Assembly: GCA_964432595.1 (NCBI GenBank)
Contig: CAYSOF010000002.1
Span: 372,001 to 436,000, forward strand
Length of the DNA stretch: 64,000 bases
Direction: 5' to 3'
Source of the DNA: DASYLJ01 sp964432595
GTDB taxonomy: Bacteria > Desulfobacterota > Binatia > DP-6
The first letter of the stretch is position 1. Each line of letters begins with the position of its first letter. Shown one piece after another: positions 15,786 through 24,857 of this stretch. Below the pieces are notes generated by a model that was not told the origin of the DNA, searched no databases, and worked only from the letters and a program-made list of their open reading frames with translations. A program made the position numbers and the translations under genes.

Positions 15786-16886
15786 ATGGGCATCGATGTG
15801 AATCGCGACCGGGCGATCGATCTCGCCGTCAGTCAGATCGAGAAGCAGTTCGGCAAGGGCGCCATCATGAAGCTGGGTGAGGGCGCGCTCAGCCAGGACA
15901 TCTCGGCGCTGCCCACCGGCTCGCTCGGCCTCGACATCGCGCTCGGCATCGGCGGCATCCCGCGCGGCCGCGTCATCGAGATCTACGGACCGGAGTCGTC
16001 CGGCAAGACGACGTTGGCGCTCCACCTGGTCGCCGAGTCGCAGAAGCGCGGCGGCATCTGCGCCTTCGTCGACGCCGAGCACGCGCTCGACGTCAGCTAC
16101 GCGCGCAAGCTCGGCGTCAAGACCGAGGACCTGCTCATCTCGCAGCCCGACCACGGCGAGCAGGCGCTCGAGATCGCCGACACGCTCGTGCGCTCCGGCG
16201 CCATCGACGTCCTCGTCGTCGACTCCGTCGCCGCGCTCGTGCCGCGCGCCGAGATCGAAGGCGACATGGGCGACCCGCAGATGGGTCTCCAGGCGCGCCT
16301 CATGTCGCAGGCGCTGCGCAAGCTGACGGGCACCATCTCGAAGTCGAAGACCATCGTCGTGTTCATCAACCAGATCCGCATGAAGATCGGCGTGATGTTC
16401 GGCAATCCCGAGACCACGACGGGCGGCAACGCGCTCAAGTTCTACTCGTCGGTGCGCCTCGACATCCGTCGCGTCGGCGCCATCAAGCACGGCGACGAGG
16501 TCATCGGGAACCGCACCAAGGTGAAGGTCGTCAAGAACAAGGTGGCGCCGCCGTTCCGGGAGGTCGAGTTCGACATCCTCTACGGCATCGGCATCTCGCA
16601 CGAGGGCGAATTGCTCGACATCGCCGCGGAGCAGGGTATCGTCGAGAAATCGGGCGCCTGGTACGCGTACGAGAGCGAGCGCATCGGACAGGGACGAGAG
16701 AACGCACGCGACTTCCTGCGCGAGCATCCCCAGGTGGCTCAGACCATCGAGGATCGGGTGCGCGCGAAGTACGGGCTCGGGACGAGTGGGCCGGCGGCCG
16801 GGCCGGAAGAGGGCAACGGAGCTTCCAGTGCAGAGGGGAACCGTGCGGCGGAGGCCGCGCGCAAGGGGAGGGGCGGGAAGGACTGA
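15786..16886 (+). CDS. recA: Recombinase RecA
   Basis: DNA strand-exchange ATPase and SOS co-protease, 366 residues. The Walker A motif is GPESSGKTT (69-77), with FVDAEHALD, a Walker B-like VLVVDSVAALVPRAE, and INQIRMKIGVMFGNPETTTGG, the L2/DNA-binding region. The acidic C-terminal tail typical of RecA is replaced by a Gly/Ala/Lys-rich extension (AAEAARKGRGGKD). ATG 15786 follows a GGGGAGGG stretch. An upstream in-frame start lacks conservation. pilT begins 3 bases after the stop, and recX follows pilT. Confidence 0.98.
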   Translation: MGIDVNRDRAIDLAVSQIEKQFGKGAIMKLGEGALSQDISALPTGSLGLDIALGIGGIPRGRVIEIYGPESSGKTTLALHLVAESQKRGGICAFVDAEHALDVSYARKLGVKTEDLLISQPDHGEQALEIADTLVRSGAIDVLVVDSVAALVPRAEIEGDMGDPQMGLQARLMSQALRKLTGTISKSKTIVVFINQIRMKIGVMFGNPETTTGGNALKFYSSVRLDIRRVGAIKHGDEVIGNRTKVKVVKNKVAPPFREVEFDILYGIGISHEGELLDIAAEQGIVEKSGAWYAYESERIGQGRENARDFLREHPQVAQTIEDRVRAKYGLGTSGPAAGPEEGNGASSAEGNRAAEAARKGRGGKD

Positions 16887-16889
16887 CAC

Positions 16890-18041
16890 GTGGAACTCGA
16901 TGCGATCCTGCGAGAGGCCGTCGGTCGGCAGGCGTCGGACATTCATCTGAAGACGGGCGCACCGCCCATCTTCCGCATCAACGGAACACTCACCCGCTGG
17001 GACGACGGGGGAGTGATCGACCGCGACGTCATGGTGGCGCTCACGCAGCAGCTGCTCGACGACTACCACGTCGGGCGGTTGAAGCAGGACCTCCAGGTCG
17101 ACGTGGGCTACGGCACGCCCGACCTCGGTCGGTTCCGTGTGAACGTCTTCTACCAGCGCGGGAGCCTGCAGGCCGCGCTGCGCTTGATTCCCGCCCGCGT
17201 GCGTCGCGTCGGCGAGCTGCATCTGCCGCCCGTCATCGAGCGCATCGCGGAGGAGAACCGCGGGCTGATCCTCGTCACGGGGACCACCGGTAGCGGTAAG
17301 TCGACCACGCTCGCCGCGATGATCGACCACATCAACCGCACGACGGACAAGCACATCATCACCGTCGAGGACCCGATCGAGTACCTGCACTCCGACGACC
17401 TGTCGGTGATCACGCAGCGCGAGATCGGCGCCGACTGCCAGTCGTTCGCGGCCGGCCTCCGCGGCGCGCTCCGCCAGGACCCCGACGTCATTCTCGTCGG
17501 CGAAATGCGCGACCTCGAGACGATCGAGACGGCCATCCTCGCGGCCGAGACCGGTCACCTCGTCATGTCCACGGTGCACACCCTGGACGCCACCGAGACC
17601 GTCACCCGCGTCATCTCGGCATTCCCCGAGCACGCGCGCGGGCAGGCGCGACTCATCCTCGCCAGCATCTTGAAGGGTGCCATCAGCCAGCGTCTCGTGC
17701 CGCGTGCCGACGGCACGGGCATGGTGCCGGCCGTCGAGGTGCTCGTCTCCACTGGTCTGGTGAAGGAGTGCATCCAGCTCCAGGAGCGCACGCGCGAGCT
17801 GCGTGACGTCATCGCGCGCGGCTACACGACCTACGGCATGCAGACGTTCGACCAGTCGCTGATGGCCCTCTGGAAGGAAGACCTCATCACCTTCGAAGAG
17901 GCCATGGCGCAGGCGACGAACCCCGACGACTTCGCGCTGAAGGCGCGCGGCATCTCCTCCACCAGCGACGCGCGCTGGGACGACTTCGACCGTGACGAGA
18001 CGGCGAACGCCGAGGAGTCGATCAAGGTCGACCGCTTCTGA
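16890..18041 (+). CDS. pilT: Type IV pilus twitching-motility ATPase PilT/PilU family
   Basis: Hexameric retraction ATPase at the inner-membrane base of type IV pili. 383 residues: an N-terminal PAS-like domain (ASDIHLKTGAPP, 15-26), then the RecA-like core. Walker A is GTTGSGKST (131-139), the Asp box is TVEDPIEYLH, Walker B is ILVGEMRD, and the His box is ETGHLVMSTVHTLDA. The C-terminal tail is longer and more acidic than in minimal PilT, which leaves PilU possible. GTG 16890 lies 3 bases after recA. Its end overlaps the recX frame by 50 bases. No other pilus genes are in the window. Confidence 0.92.
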   Translation: MELDAILREAVGRQASDIHLKTGAPPIFRINGTLTRWDDGGVIDRDVMVALTQQLLDDYHVGRLKQDLQVDVGYGTPDLGRFRVNVFYQRGSLQAALRLIPARVRRVGELHLPPVIERIAEENRGLILVTGTTGSGKSTTLAAMIDHINRTTDKHIITVEDPIEYLHSDDLSVITQREIGADCQSFAAGLRGALRQDPDVILVGEMRDLETIETAILAAETGHLVMSTVHTLDATETVTRVISAFPEHARGQARLILASILKGAISQRLVPRADGTGMVPAVEVLVSTGLVKECIQLQERTRELRDVIARGYTTYGMQTFDQSLMALWKEDLITFEEAMAQATNPDDFALKARGISSTSDARWDDFDRDETANAEESIKVDRF

Positions 18042-18498
18042 GACGCGTGTCCGCCGCCAGGATCCCACGCCGCTGGACGTCGCGGCGGGGATCCTGCGGC
18101 GGGCGGCGCGTACCGAGGCCGAGCTCGAAGCTCGGCTGACCGCGAAGGGCTATCAGCGCAGCACGGCGGTCGCGGCCGTCGATCGGTGCCGCGAGCTGGG
18201 CTGGGTCGGCGACGAGCGGCTCGCGATCGACCGCGCGCGCTCGTTGCGGCTGCGCGGCGCCGGCAGCCTCAAGATCGCCGCCGATCTGGAGCAGCGCGGC
18301 CTCCCCGAGGCGCTCGTCTTCCGCGCCGTCGAGGAGTCGCTCGACGGGCGCGCCGAGGCCGACTGGGCGCGCGGCGCGCTGGAGCGTTCGCCCGATCGCG
18401 AGGGCCCGCGTGCGTGGCGGTTGCTCGCGTCGCGTGGGTTTCCCGAGGACGTCATCACCGACGTGCTGGGCGATCCGACGAGCGACGAGTTCTCTTGA
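17992..18498 (+). CDS. recX: RecA regulator RecX
   Basis: RecX family, which binds RecA filaments and modulates strand exchange. The conserved three-helix repeats are clear: ILRRAARTEAELEARLTAKG, ELGWVGDERLAIDRA, RGAGSLKIAADLEQRGLPE, WRLLASRGFPEDVI. The only standard start in the frame is GTG 17992, which overlaps pilT by 50 bases and gives 168 residues. The conserved part starts at about residue 29. The recA-pilT-recX order implies that pilT was inserted into, or evolved within, a recA-recX operon. Confidence 0.88.
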   Translation: MTRRRTPRSRSRSTASETRVRRQDPTPLDVAAGILRRAARTEAELEARLTAKGYQRSTAVAAVDRCRELGWVGDERLAIDRARSLRLRGAGSLKIAADLEQRGLPEALVFRAVEESLDGRAEADWARGALERSPDREGPRAWRLLASRGFPEDVITDVLGDPTSDEFS

Positions 18499-18569
18499 CA
18501 GTCGTTCCGCCAGCATGGGACGCCACCTCACGAGGGGGGCCCATGCGAGCGATCACGGCGTCTTGATTC

Positions 18570-19328
18570 GTGCTCTTGCTGGCGGTGTCTGCGCATGCCG
18601 CCGTCGATGTCACTGCCTGCGGGCAGGAGGTGCCGCGCGGCCAGGTCGGCGTGCTCGTCGCCGACCTCGATTGTGGCTGGCCGACGGACGAGCTCACGTA
18701 CGGCGTCCGGCTGGCGAAGGGCGCGACGCTGAATCTCAACGGACACACGATCACCGGCCCGCGGTTCGGGGTGCTCTGTCCCGAGGCGTGCAAGGTGGTC
18801 GGTCCGGGGACGATCCAGAACGCCTACTACGGGGTCTGGGCATTCGACTCCAAGCGATCGCGCGCCGATCTCACGGACGTCACGCTCATGCAGAACCTCG
18901 GCGGCATCGCCGCCATTCGTGGCAGGCTCATCAACGTGACCGCCAGCGACAACTTCCTCGCGACGCAGGTCCTGAAGCTGCGCGCCTCCAACCTGTTGGT
19001 CACGGGATGTTCCGCCGAGGCCACCTACTGCCTCCAGACGGGGAGCGCCGTCATCGACGGGCTCCAGGTGACGGGCAATCCGTCGCCGAACGCGGTCGTG
19101 TTCGCCACGGGGACGCTGAAGCTGCGAAACGCGACGATCACGGGTAACGCGTCACCCGTCGGCATCCGGTCGGACAAGCGCGTGACGCTCATCGACAGCT
19201 CTGTGACCGGGCACCACGCTGCCGACATCTGGACGGGCGCGCCACCGCGTCTCGTGAACTCGACGTGTGGCACGAGCGCCGGACCCACCATCGCCGACCC
19301 GAGCTGGGGCGTCTGCGCGAACGACTGA
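18570..19328 (+). CDS. Secreted parallel beta-helix-like protein with in-frame TGA in its signal peptide
   Basis: Repeats such as GATLNLNGHTITGP and RASNLLVTGCSAEATYC form a right-handed parallel beta-helix pattern, unknown function. The natural start looks like ATG 18543, preceded by an A/G-rich ribosome site (cgaggggggccc). It reads MRAITAS, then TGA (18564-18566), then FVLLLAVSAHA in the same frame, so the stop splits an otherwise normal signal peptide. TGG to TGA would be a one-base change. The given start is GTG 18570, the first possible re-initiation codon, which leaves a short signal without a positive end. The N-terminal ACG..VL..DL.C pattern and GHT motif match the beta-helix protein at 28.5-29.3 kb. 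It may be a recent pseudogene or a recoded gene. Confidence 0.6.
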   Translation: MLLLAVSAHAAVDVTACGQEVPRGQVGVLVADLDCGWPTDELTYGVRLAKGATLNLNGHTITGPRFGVLCPEACKVVGPGTIQNAYYGVWAFDSKRSRADLTDVTLMQNLGGIAAIRGRLINVTASDNFLATQVLKLRASNLLVTGCSAEATYCLQTGSAVIDGLQVTGNPSPNAVVFATGTLKLRNATITGNASPVGIRSDKRVTLIDSSVTGHHAADIWTGAPPRLVNSTCGTSAGPTIADPSWGVCAND

Positions 19329-19335
19329 TGCCCGA

Positions 19336-19665
19336 GTGACGATCGCCCGCTCGCTCGCGCTCTTCCTCGCCGCCGGCCTGTGCGAGATCGCCGGCGGCTG
19401 GCTCGTCTGGCAGTCGCTGCGCGAAGGGCGCGGCGCGTGGTGGGGCGTCGCGGGCGGCGTGCTGCTCGTCGTCTACGGCATCCTGCCGACGCTGCAGCCG
19501 AGCCACTTCGGGCGCGTGTATGCCGCGTACGGCGGCGTCTTCATCGCGATGTCGTTGGTCTGGGGTTGGTGGCTCGATGGCAACCGTCCCGACGTGCCCG
19601 ACCTGCTCGGCGCGACGCTCGCCCTCGCCGGCGTTGGTGTGATGATGTACTGGCCGCGCGGCTAG
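19336..19665 (+). CDS. UPF0060 (YnfA) family membrane protein
   Basis: 109 residues with four transmembrane helices, a normal length for the YnfA family, a small multidrug-resistance-like fold. Signatures are LAAGLCEIAGGWLVW, YGILPTLQPSHFGRVYAAYG, FIAMSLVWGWWLDGNRPD and VMMYWPRG. The GTG start at 19336 is chosen because conservation begins there; the in-frame extension upstream is not conserved. The transport role is only inferred from the family. Confidence 0.92.
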   Translation: MTIARSLALFLAAGLCEIAGGWLVWQSLREGRGAWWGVAGGVLLVVYGILPTLQPSHFGRVYAAYGGVFIAMSLVWGWWLDGNRPDVPDLLGATLALAGVGVMMYWPRG

Positions 19666-19669
19666 CGCG

Positions 19670-21517
19670 TCATTCCGAATCGACCCGGACGCGCGGCCGC
19701 CGCAGCTCGCCGACGACCGGCGCCAGCCGCGTCCACACCTGGTCGGCGATCGTGCCGGCGAGCTCGTCGAGCTTGCCGGACAGCGCGTCGCGCACGGCCG
19801 TGCCGCACTTCGTCCGCCCGTCGCGGATGATGCGCTCGTAGCGGCCCGCCGAGAGCGTGGCCAGCTTCACCACCCGCGACGGCAGGCGCACCGTCTTGAC
19901 GCCGTCGCGGATCGCGTCGCGTCCCAGCCACAGCGCCGCGCCGGTGCCGACGAGGCCGACCAGCGCGCCGACGATCCATCCGAGCGGCCCGGTCTCGAGC
20001 ACGCCGACGAGCAGCGCGATGCCGAGCACCTCGCCGAACCCGCCGGTCACGGTGCCCACCGCGACGGCGACGGACGCCGAGACGACGCTGCCGACCATCG
20101 TCGCGACGTCGCCGCCGACGCGATCACCGAAGTGCCGCGCCGCCGTCGACGACGCCGTGCCGACGTTCTGCACGAGGTCCCCGGCCGGGCGTGCGCGCAG
20201 CGCATCGTCGCCCAACAGCCGTCGGACCCGCATCGCGAGCGTGCGCTCGAGCTCCTGCATCGCGCTGTCGAGCTCCTGGGTCAGAACCGGACCGAACGCC
20301 GCGTTCTCCGTCCGGAGCGACGCCTCGAGATCCCGGAGCGAGCCGCCCTGCTCGCGGAACGCCCGCAGCCGCGGCGCGATGCGCGCATCGTACAGCTGCA
20401 CGCAGACGAGCTCGGCCAGGCGGCCGGCGAACAGCCGGCACTCGTCGCCCACCGCGGCGCGGATGCCCGCTTCCAGCCGCGCCGGCGACACGTCGAGCGC
20501 GCGTTGCAGGAGGTCGGCGTAGTACGGCGCGCCGAGATCGAGCTGCACGTCGTCCGCGACGTGACGCAGGCGCCGGCTCGTCACGACGGCGAGCCCGATG
20601 CGCGGCAACAGGATGAAGAGCGCCGCCGTCGCCGCGTAGAGATGAATCCACGGCGCCGCGGGCGCGCCTTGATCGCTCAGCAGCCGAACGACGTCGTCCT
20701 GCCCCGGGGGCATGCGTCCGAGCATCAGCGACGCCGGGCCGAGAAGCAGCGCCAGGGCGAACGCGACGGTGCCGGGGTCGTCGACGAACGTGCTGCGCCA
20801 GACCACGTGATAGGCGAAGAACAGACCGCGCGCGTACATGCCGACGATCGCGCCGGCGGCGACGCCGATCGCGGACAGATGCAGGAGCCGCCGGAGCCAG
20901 AGCCCGAAGGCCGGACGCATCACCGGCAACGACAGCACGGCGAAGCGGCTGGCGACCCGCGCCGCGTCCTTCGCGTCCTCGAGCCCCGACTCGACCTTGC
21001 TCCGCGTGCCGAGGAGCCACGTGTAGGCGCGACCGAGCGCGAGACGTTCGAAGAGACCGGGCTGGGTGCTCGCGGCTGCCGCGACTCGAGGCGCGGCGCG
21101 CGCGGGAGTGTCGACGTGATCGACGGCCGGTCCGCGTCGCTCCCGGACGATCCATCGGACCGCGAGGCCCGCGTACACGGCCAGGTTCCACAGCACGAGG
21201 AGGACGATTGGATTGAAGACGACGTGGATGCGGCCCGCCGGCCCGAGGTAGTTCGACGCCAGCCCGACCACGAACGCGAAGGCGACGTATGCCCACGGCC
21301 CGGGCAACGATGCCTCGGCCGGTGCCAGCAGCTCGCGGTACGCGGACACGGCGTGATCGACCAGGTAGGCGGCGCGCTTCACGATCCACGGGCCGCCGCG
21401 CGCGGGATCGCCGGCCGCCGCGTGCGCCTCGAGCAGCGTCTCCGGTGCGATGCGATCGGGCAGGACCTCCTCGATCGCCCGGATCAGCACGACCTTCGCG
21501 GCGTCGTCGTATCGCAC
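19670..21517 (-). CDS. Polytopic membrane protein of unknown function
   Basis: 615 residues. At least six hydrophobic segments are seen: AYVAFAFVVGLASNYLG, VVFNPIVLLVLWNLAVYAGL, LLHLSAIGVAAGAIVGMY, VAFALALLLGPASLML, LYAATAALFILLPRIGLAV, and a C-terminal pair around VLGIALLVGVLETG. Between them is a soluble, helical, Arg/Glu-rich region (about 380-470). The N-terminal layout resembles DUF2868 membrane proteins, a weak resemblance. It begins at GTG, 7 bases after the NamZ stop, so it is the third gene of a DOMON-like/NamZ/membrane operon. Confidence 0.7.
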   Translation of the reverse strand: MRYDDAAKVVLIRAIEEVLPDRIAPETLLEAHAAAGDPARGGPWIVKRAAYLVDHAVSAYRELLAPAEASLPGPWAYVAFAFVVGLASNYLGPAGRIHVVFNPIVLLVLWNLAVYAGLAVRWIVRERRGPAVDHVDTPARAAPRVAAAASTQPGLFERLALGRAYTWLLGTRSKVESGLEDAKDAARVASRFAVLSLPVMRPAFGLWLRRLLHLSAIGVAAGAIVGMYARGLFFAYHVVWRSTFVDDPGTVAFALALLLGPASLMLGRMPPGQDDVVRLLSDQGAPAAPWIHLYAATAALFILLPRIGLAVVTSRRLRHVADDVQLDLGAPYYADLLQRALDVSPARLEAGIRAAVGDECRLFAGRLAELVCVQLYDARIAPRLRAFREQGGSLRDLEASLRTENAAFGPVLTQELDSAMQELERTLAMRVRRLLGDDALRARPAGDLVQNVGTASSTAARHFGDRVGGDVATMVGSVVSASVAVAVGTVTGGFGEVLGIALLVGVLETGPLGWIVGALVGLVGTGAALWLGRDAIRDGVKTVRLPSRVVKLATLSAGRYERIIRDGRTKCGTAVRDALSGKLDELAGTIADQVWTRLAPVVGELRRPRVRVDSE

Positions 21518-21524
21518 GCGCGGC

Positions 21525-22730
21525 TCAGGACGGATACAGCAGCACCGACCGCCGGTCGTCGGTCCACGCGCGCTCGTCGGGCAGCAGCAGCGCGTCGAAG
21601 TCTGCCGCCGTCGACGCCGGATCGTCGACCCACTCGCGCAGCGACGTACCGCCGTTGATCACGTCGACCGGCAGCCGCGAGTCGTACTCGTAGGCGAAGT
21701 CGCGCCATATGGGCCAGTCGCGTCGCCAGCCGCGCAGCGCCTTCAGGAAGAGCGCGATCAGGCGATACGGCCGGAACGCGTCGTGGCGATACGCGCCGTC
21801 GTCGACGTGGATCTGCACGCCGGCGCACAGCTCGCCGACGAACTTGTGGAACGTCGGCTGGAACCAGCAGGGCCGCAGCCGGCAGCCCATCATCCACGCC
21901 GGCGCCATGGCCGTCATCGCGTCGAGCAGGTGCGGAATGGCGAGATCGGGTGCGCCGACCAGCTCGAGCGGACGCGTCGTACCGCGGCCTTCCGACAGGT
22001 TCGTGCCTTCGAGCACGACGGTGCCCGGGAACGCGCGCGCCATCGACAGCGTCGTCGCGTTCGGGCTCGGGTTCACCCACGACAGCTCGAGCAGCGGCCA
22101 GCCGAAGCCCGGGCCACGCGTCGGGTCGTAGTCGTCCATCGTGACGACGTGGAGGTCGACGTCCAGCCGATGGTGCGCGCGGAACCACTGCGCCGCCTCG
22201 CCGAGCGTGAGCCCGTGCCGCATCGGCAGCGCGCCGGCGCCGACGAAGCTCTCCCAGCCCGGTCGGAGCAACGTGCCTTCGACCGGACGGCCCGCGGGAT
22301 TCGGCCGGTCGAGCACCCACACCGTCTTGCCCGCCTGCGCGCCCGCCTCGAGCATGTAGAGCAGCGTCGTCAGGAACGTGTAGATGCGCGTGCCGACGTC
22401 CTGCAGGTCGACGAGCAGGACGTCGAACGTGTCCAGCATCGCCGGTGTCGGCCGGCGGACGTCGCCGTACAAGCTGAAGACGGGGATGCCGTGGACGGGG
22501 TCCACGTAGTCGGCCGTCTCCTGCATGTTGTCCTGCTTCTCGCCGCGCATCCCGTGCTGCGGCCCGAAGGCGGCGACGGGCCGCGTCTCCGACAGCGCCG
22601 AGAGCGCGTCGACGGCGTGCCGGAAGTCGCCCGTCATCGACGCCGGATGCGCCAGGAGCGCCACGCGACGGCCGCAGAGCTGCCGTCGCAGCGACGGCTC
22701 GGTGAGCAGCCGGTCGATGCCGAGCTTCAC
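21525..22730 (-). CDS. namZ: Exo-beta-N-acetylmuramidase NamZ-type (DUF1343) protein
   Basis: DUF1343 family, whose characterised members remove terminal N-acetylmuramic acid during peptidoglycan recycling. 401 residues without a signal peptide, so probably cytoplasmic. Conserved blocks include GIDRLL, GRRVALLAHPASMT, AFGPQHGMRG, GIPVFSLYGDVRRPTP, LVDLQDVGTRIYTFLTTLLY, VLDRPNPAGRPVEGTLL and FQPTFHKFVGELCAGVQIHV. GTG 22730 overlaps the preceding DOMON-like gene stop (GTGA), so translation is coupled. Confidence 0.9.
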   Translation of the reverse strand: MKLGIDRLLTEPSLRRQLCGRRVALLAHPASMTGDFRHAVDALSALSETRPVAAFGPQHGMRGEKQDNMQETADYVDPVHGIPVFSLYGDVRRPTPAMLDTFDVLLVDLQDVGTRIYTFLTTLLYMLEAGAQAGKTVWVLDRPNPAGRPVEGTLLRPGWESFVGAGALPMRHGLTLGEAAQWFRAHHRLDVDLHVVTMDDYDPTRGPGFGWPLLELSWVNPSPNATTLSMARAFPGTVVLEGTNLSEGRGTTRPLELVGAPDLAIPHLLDAMTAMAPAWMMGCRLRPCWFQPTFHKFVGELCAGVQIHVDDGAYRHDAFRPYRLIALFLKALRGWRRDWPIWRDFAYEYDSRLPVDVINGGTSLREWVDDPASTAADFDALLLPDERAWTDDRRSVLLYPS

Positions 22731-23269
22731 GAGCGCACCCGCGGCAGGCGAAGCGAGAAGCCGTCGCGCGCATGGAAGTCGGGCCGCGCGCCGGGATGGC
22801 CGACAGCCCAGTAGGACAGCGCGCCGTCGGCGGCCTCGACGACGACCGCCAGGGCGACCGCCAGCTCGCCGTCGGCCACGTCGGGCAGCCGCGATAGGTC
22901 GACGGTCGACGACAGGCGGACCGTGCCGTCCCCCGTCGTCGTCGCGACCGCCGGCGCCTCGATGCGATCCTCCGCCATCATCCCCTCCCGGTAGCGGTCG
23001 AACCGCCACACGTTCCATCGCCCGTCGCTCGCCAGGTTGACCTCCCAGTATCCCGCGGTCCCGGCGGGTGCGACGAACGCTTCGAAGCACGTGTGCTCCC
23101 AGAGACGATCCGCGCGTACCGCGGCCGCGGGTGGCGCGAGCCGCACGGTGCCCCACGGGTCGTCGAGCCGGTAGTCGAGAGTCAGCACGCCGCCTGCGCG
23201 GGACGCCCGTGCGGATACGGCCACGGCGGGCGGTCCGTCGGCGAACGGGCGCAGGTCCTGCCAGGTCAC
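22727..23269 (-). CDS. DOMON-like domain protein
   Basis: 180 residues. Sequence such as LWEHTCFEAFVAPAGTAGYWEVN, shown in part as LWEHTCFEAFV and YWEVNLASDGRWNVW, with RFDRYREGM and LSYWAVGHPGARPDFH, fits the DOMON-like/CBM9-related beta-sandwich family. This family is often annotated as DOMON-like type 9 carbohydrate binding. No signal peptide is seen, so it is likely cytoplasmic. It is first in the minus-strand operon ending with NamZ and a membrane protein. The start GTG 23269 is chosen where conservation begins. The intergenic 23270-23377 must carry divergent promoters. Confidence 0.82.
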   Translation of the reverse strand: MTWQDLRPFADGPPAVAVSARASRAGGVLTLDYRLDDPWGTVRLAPPAAAVRADRLWEHTCFEAFVAPAGTAGYWEVNLASDGRWNVWRFDRYREGMMAEDRIEAPAVATTTGDGTVRLSSTVDLSRLPDVADGELAVALAVVVEAADGALSYWAVGHPGARPDFHARDGFSLRLPRVRS

Positions 23270-23377
23270 GCGGGCACTGTAGCGCACGGTCGCGAACTTT
23301 TCTCTTGCGCGGTCGCCGATCCATGGGCGATCTTCCGTCGGTCGGCGCCGGTGCGCCGCCATAGGGGGGGATCCACC

Positions 23378-24814
23378 ATGCTGAAGCGCCGCGATTTTCT
23401 GCGCGGGGCGGCCGCCGTCGGCGCCGCGTCCATGTTCGGAGGAGGGGCGGCATCGCTCGCCGAGGCCGCGCGGCTGCCCGGGGGCAGCATGCTCGATCTC
23501 CCGGCCACGTCCTCGCCGATCGACACCATCGTCGTCCTGATGATGGAGAACCGCTCGTTCGACCATTACCTCGGCTGGCTCGGCAACGACGCCGCGTACT
23601 TCGAAGAAGGGCGCAGCCGCTACGGCCGCAAGTTCAAGATCGACGCCAGCATCGACGAGGCATATCGGACGCCCGACGGGACCATCGTCGACACCTACCC
23701 CCTGCTCGACGCCGGCCAGGCCAACCCCTGGCGCGGCTGCGGCTACCGCGATCCGGGCCACGGCTGGACCTCCGGACGGCGCCAGCGCGACGACGGGTTC
23801 CTCGCCCAGGGCACCGGCAACGACGAGTTCGCGATCGGCTACTTCGGCCCCGACGATCTCGAGTTCTACAACTCGATCACGCGCCGCTTCACGGTCTGCG
23901 ATCGCTATCACTGCTCCGTGCTCGGGCCGACGTTCCCGAATCGCGAGTATCTCCACTCCGCTCAGTCCGGCGGCATCAAGAACAACGCCTTCCCGCAGAC
24001 AGTCGGCTATCCGAACGGCTTCACCTGGCCGACGATCTGGGATCGGCTCATGGCTGCCGGCGTGCCGGCGCGCTACTACTACGTCGACCTGCCGGTGACG
24101 GCGCTCTGGGGCGCGCGGCTCAGCCCCATCACCAGTCCGGCCGCGAGCTACTTCACGGACTGCGCCGCGGGCACGCTGCCGCGGGTCGTGTTCCTCGATC
24201 CCGGCTTCCTGGGCGAGACGCGCACCGACGAGCATCCGCACGGCGACGTGCGCGACGGCCAGCGGATCGCGCAGCAGTACATCAAGGCGTTCGTCGAGTC
24301 GCCGCACTGGGAGAACGGCGTCTTCATCTTGACCTACGACGAGTGGGGCGGCTTCTTCGACCACGTGCGCCCGCCGCGCCTGCGCGACGATCGCGCCAGC
24401 AGCAACGACGACGAGGACTTCCGCCAGGCCGGCTTCCGCGTGCCGACGCGCATCCTGTCGCCCTACGCGCGGCAGAACTTCGTCGATCACCGGCTGTACG
24501 ACCACACGTCGATCCTCCGCTTCATCCAGTGGCGCTTCCTCGGCGCGCCGGCGGAAGGCCGCGGGCGCAACAACACCTGGTCGCTCACCCAGCGCGATCG
24601 GTTCGCCAAGAACCTCGGCTGGAGCCTCATGCCGGGCACGCCCGACATGGACTTCGAGGTGCCCGATCCCGATCCGGCGACGTCGCCGGTGTGCAGCGCC
24701 GAGGCGCTCAGCGCCCGTGCCGCGATACCGGAGCACGATCTCGCCCAGGGCGTCGCGAGCGGCTACTTCGAGCAGATGGGGTACCAGATCGGCGACTGGC
24801 TGCCGGGCCGCTGA
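23378..24814 (+). CDS. Tat-exported phospholipase C/acid phosphatase family protein
   Basis: Phosphoesterase family PF04185 (phospholipase C, AcpA-like), 478 residues. The N-terminus carries a twin-arginine signal: LKRRDFLRGAAAVGAASMF. The catalytic metal motif is VVLMMENRSFDHYLGWLG (about 52-69). ILTYDEWGGFFDHVRPPR supplies the second metal-binding Asp/Glu/His set. The hydrolysed substrate may be phospholipid or phosphate esters. It is exported folded. A start inside an earlier in-frame extension (23093) is rejected because the RR motif must sit near the N-terminus. Confidence 0.92.
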   Translation: MLKRRDFLRGAAAVGAASMFGGGAASLAEAARLPGGSMLDLPATSSPIDTIVVLMMENRSFDHYLGWLGNDAAYFEEGRSRYGRKFKIDASIDEAYRTPDGTIVDTYPLLDAGQANPWRGCGYRDPGHGWTSGRRQRDDGFLAQGTGNDEFAIGYFGPDDLEFYNSITRRFTVCDRYHCSVLGPTFPNREYLHSAQSGGIKNNAFPQTVGYPNGFTWPTIWDRLMAAGVPARYYYVDLPVTALWGARLSPITSPAASYFTDCAAGTLPRVVFLDPGFLGETRTDEHPHGDVRDGQRIAQQYIKAFVESPHWENGVFILTYDEWGGFFDHVRPPRLRDDRASSNDDEDFRQAGFRVPTRILSPYARQNFVDHRLYDHTSILRFIQWRFLGAPAEGRGRNNTWSLTQRDRFAKNLGWSLMPGTPDMDFEVPDPDPATSPVCSAEALSARAAIPEHDLAQGVASGYFEQMGYQIGDWLPGR

Positions 24815-24857
24815 CCGGGGTGGCATCGGCGCGGCGGCCCACGCTACAAAGTCCGCC

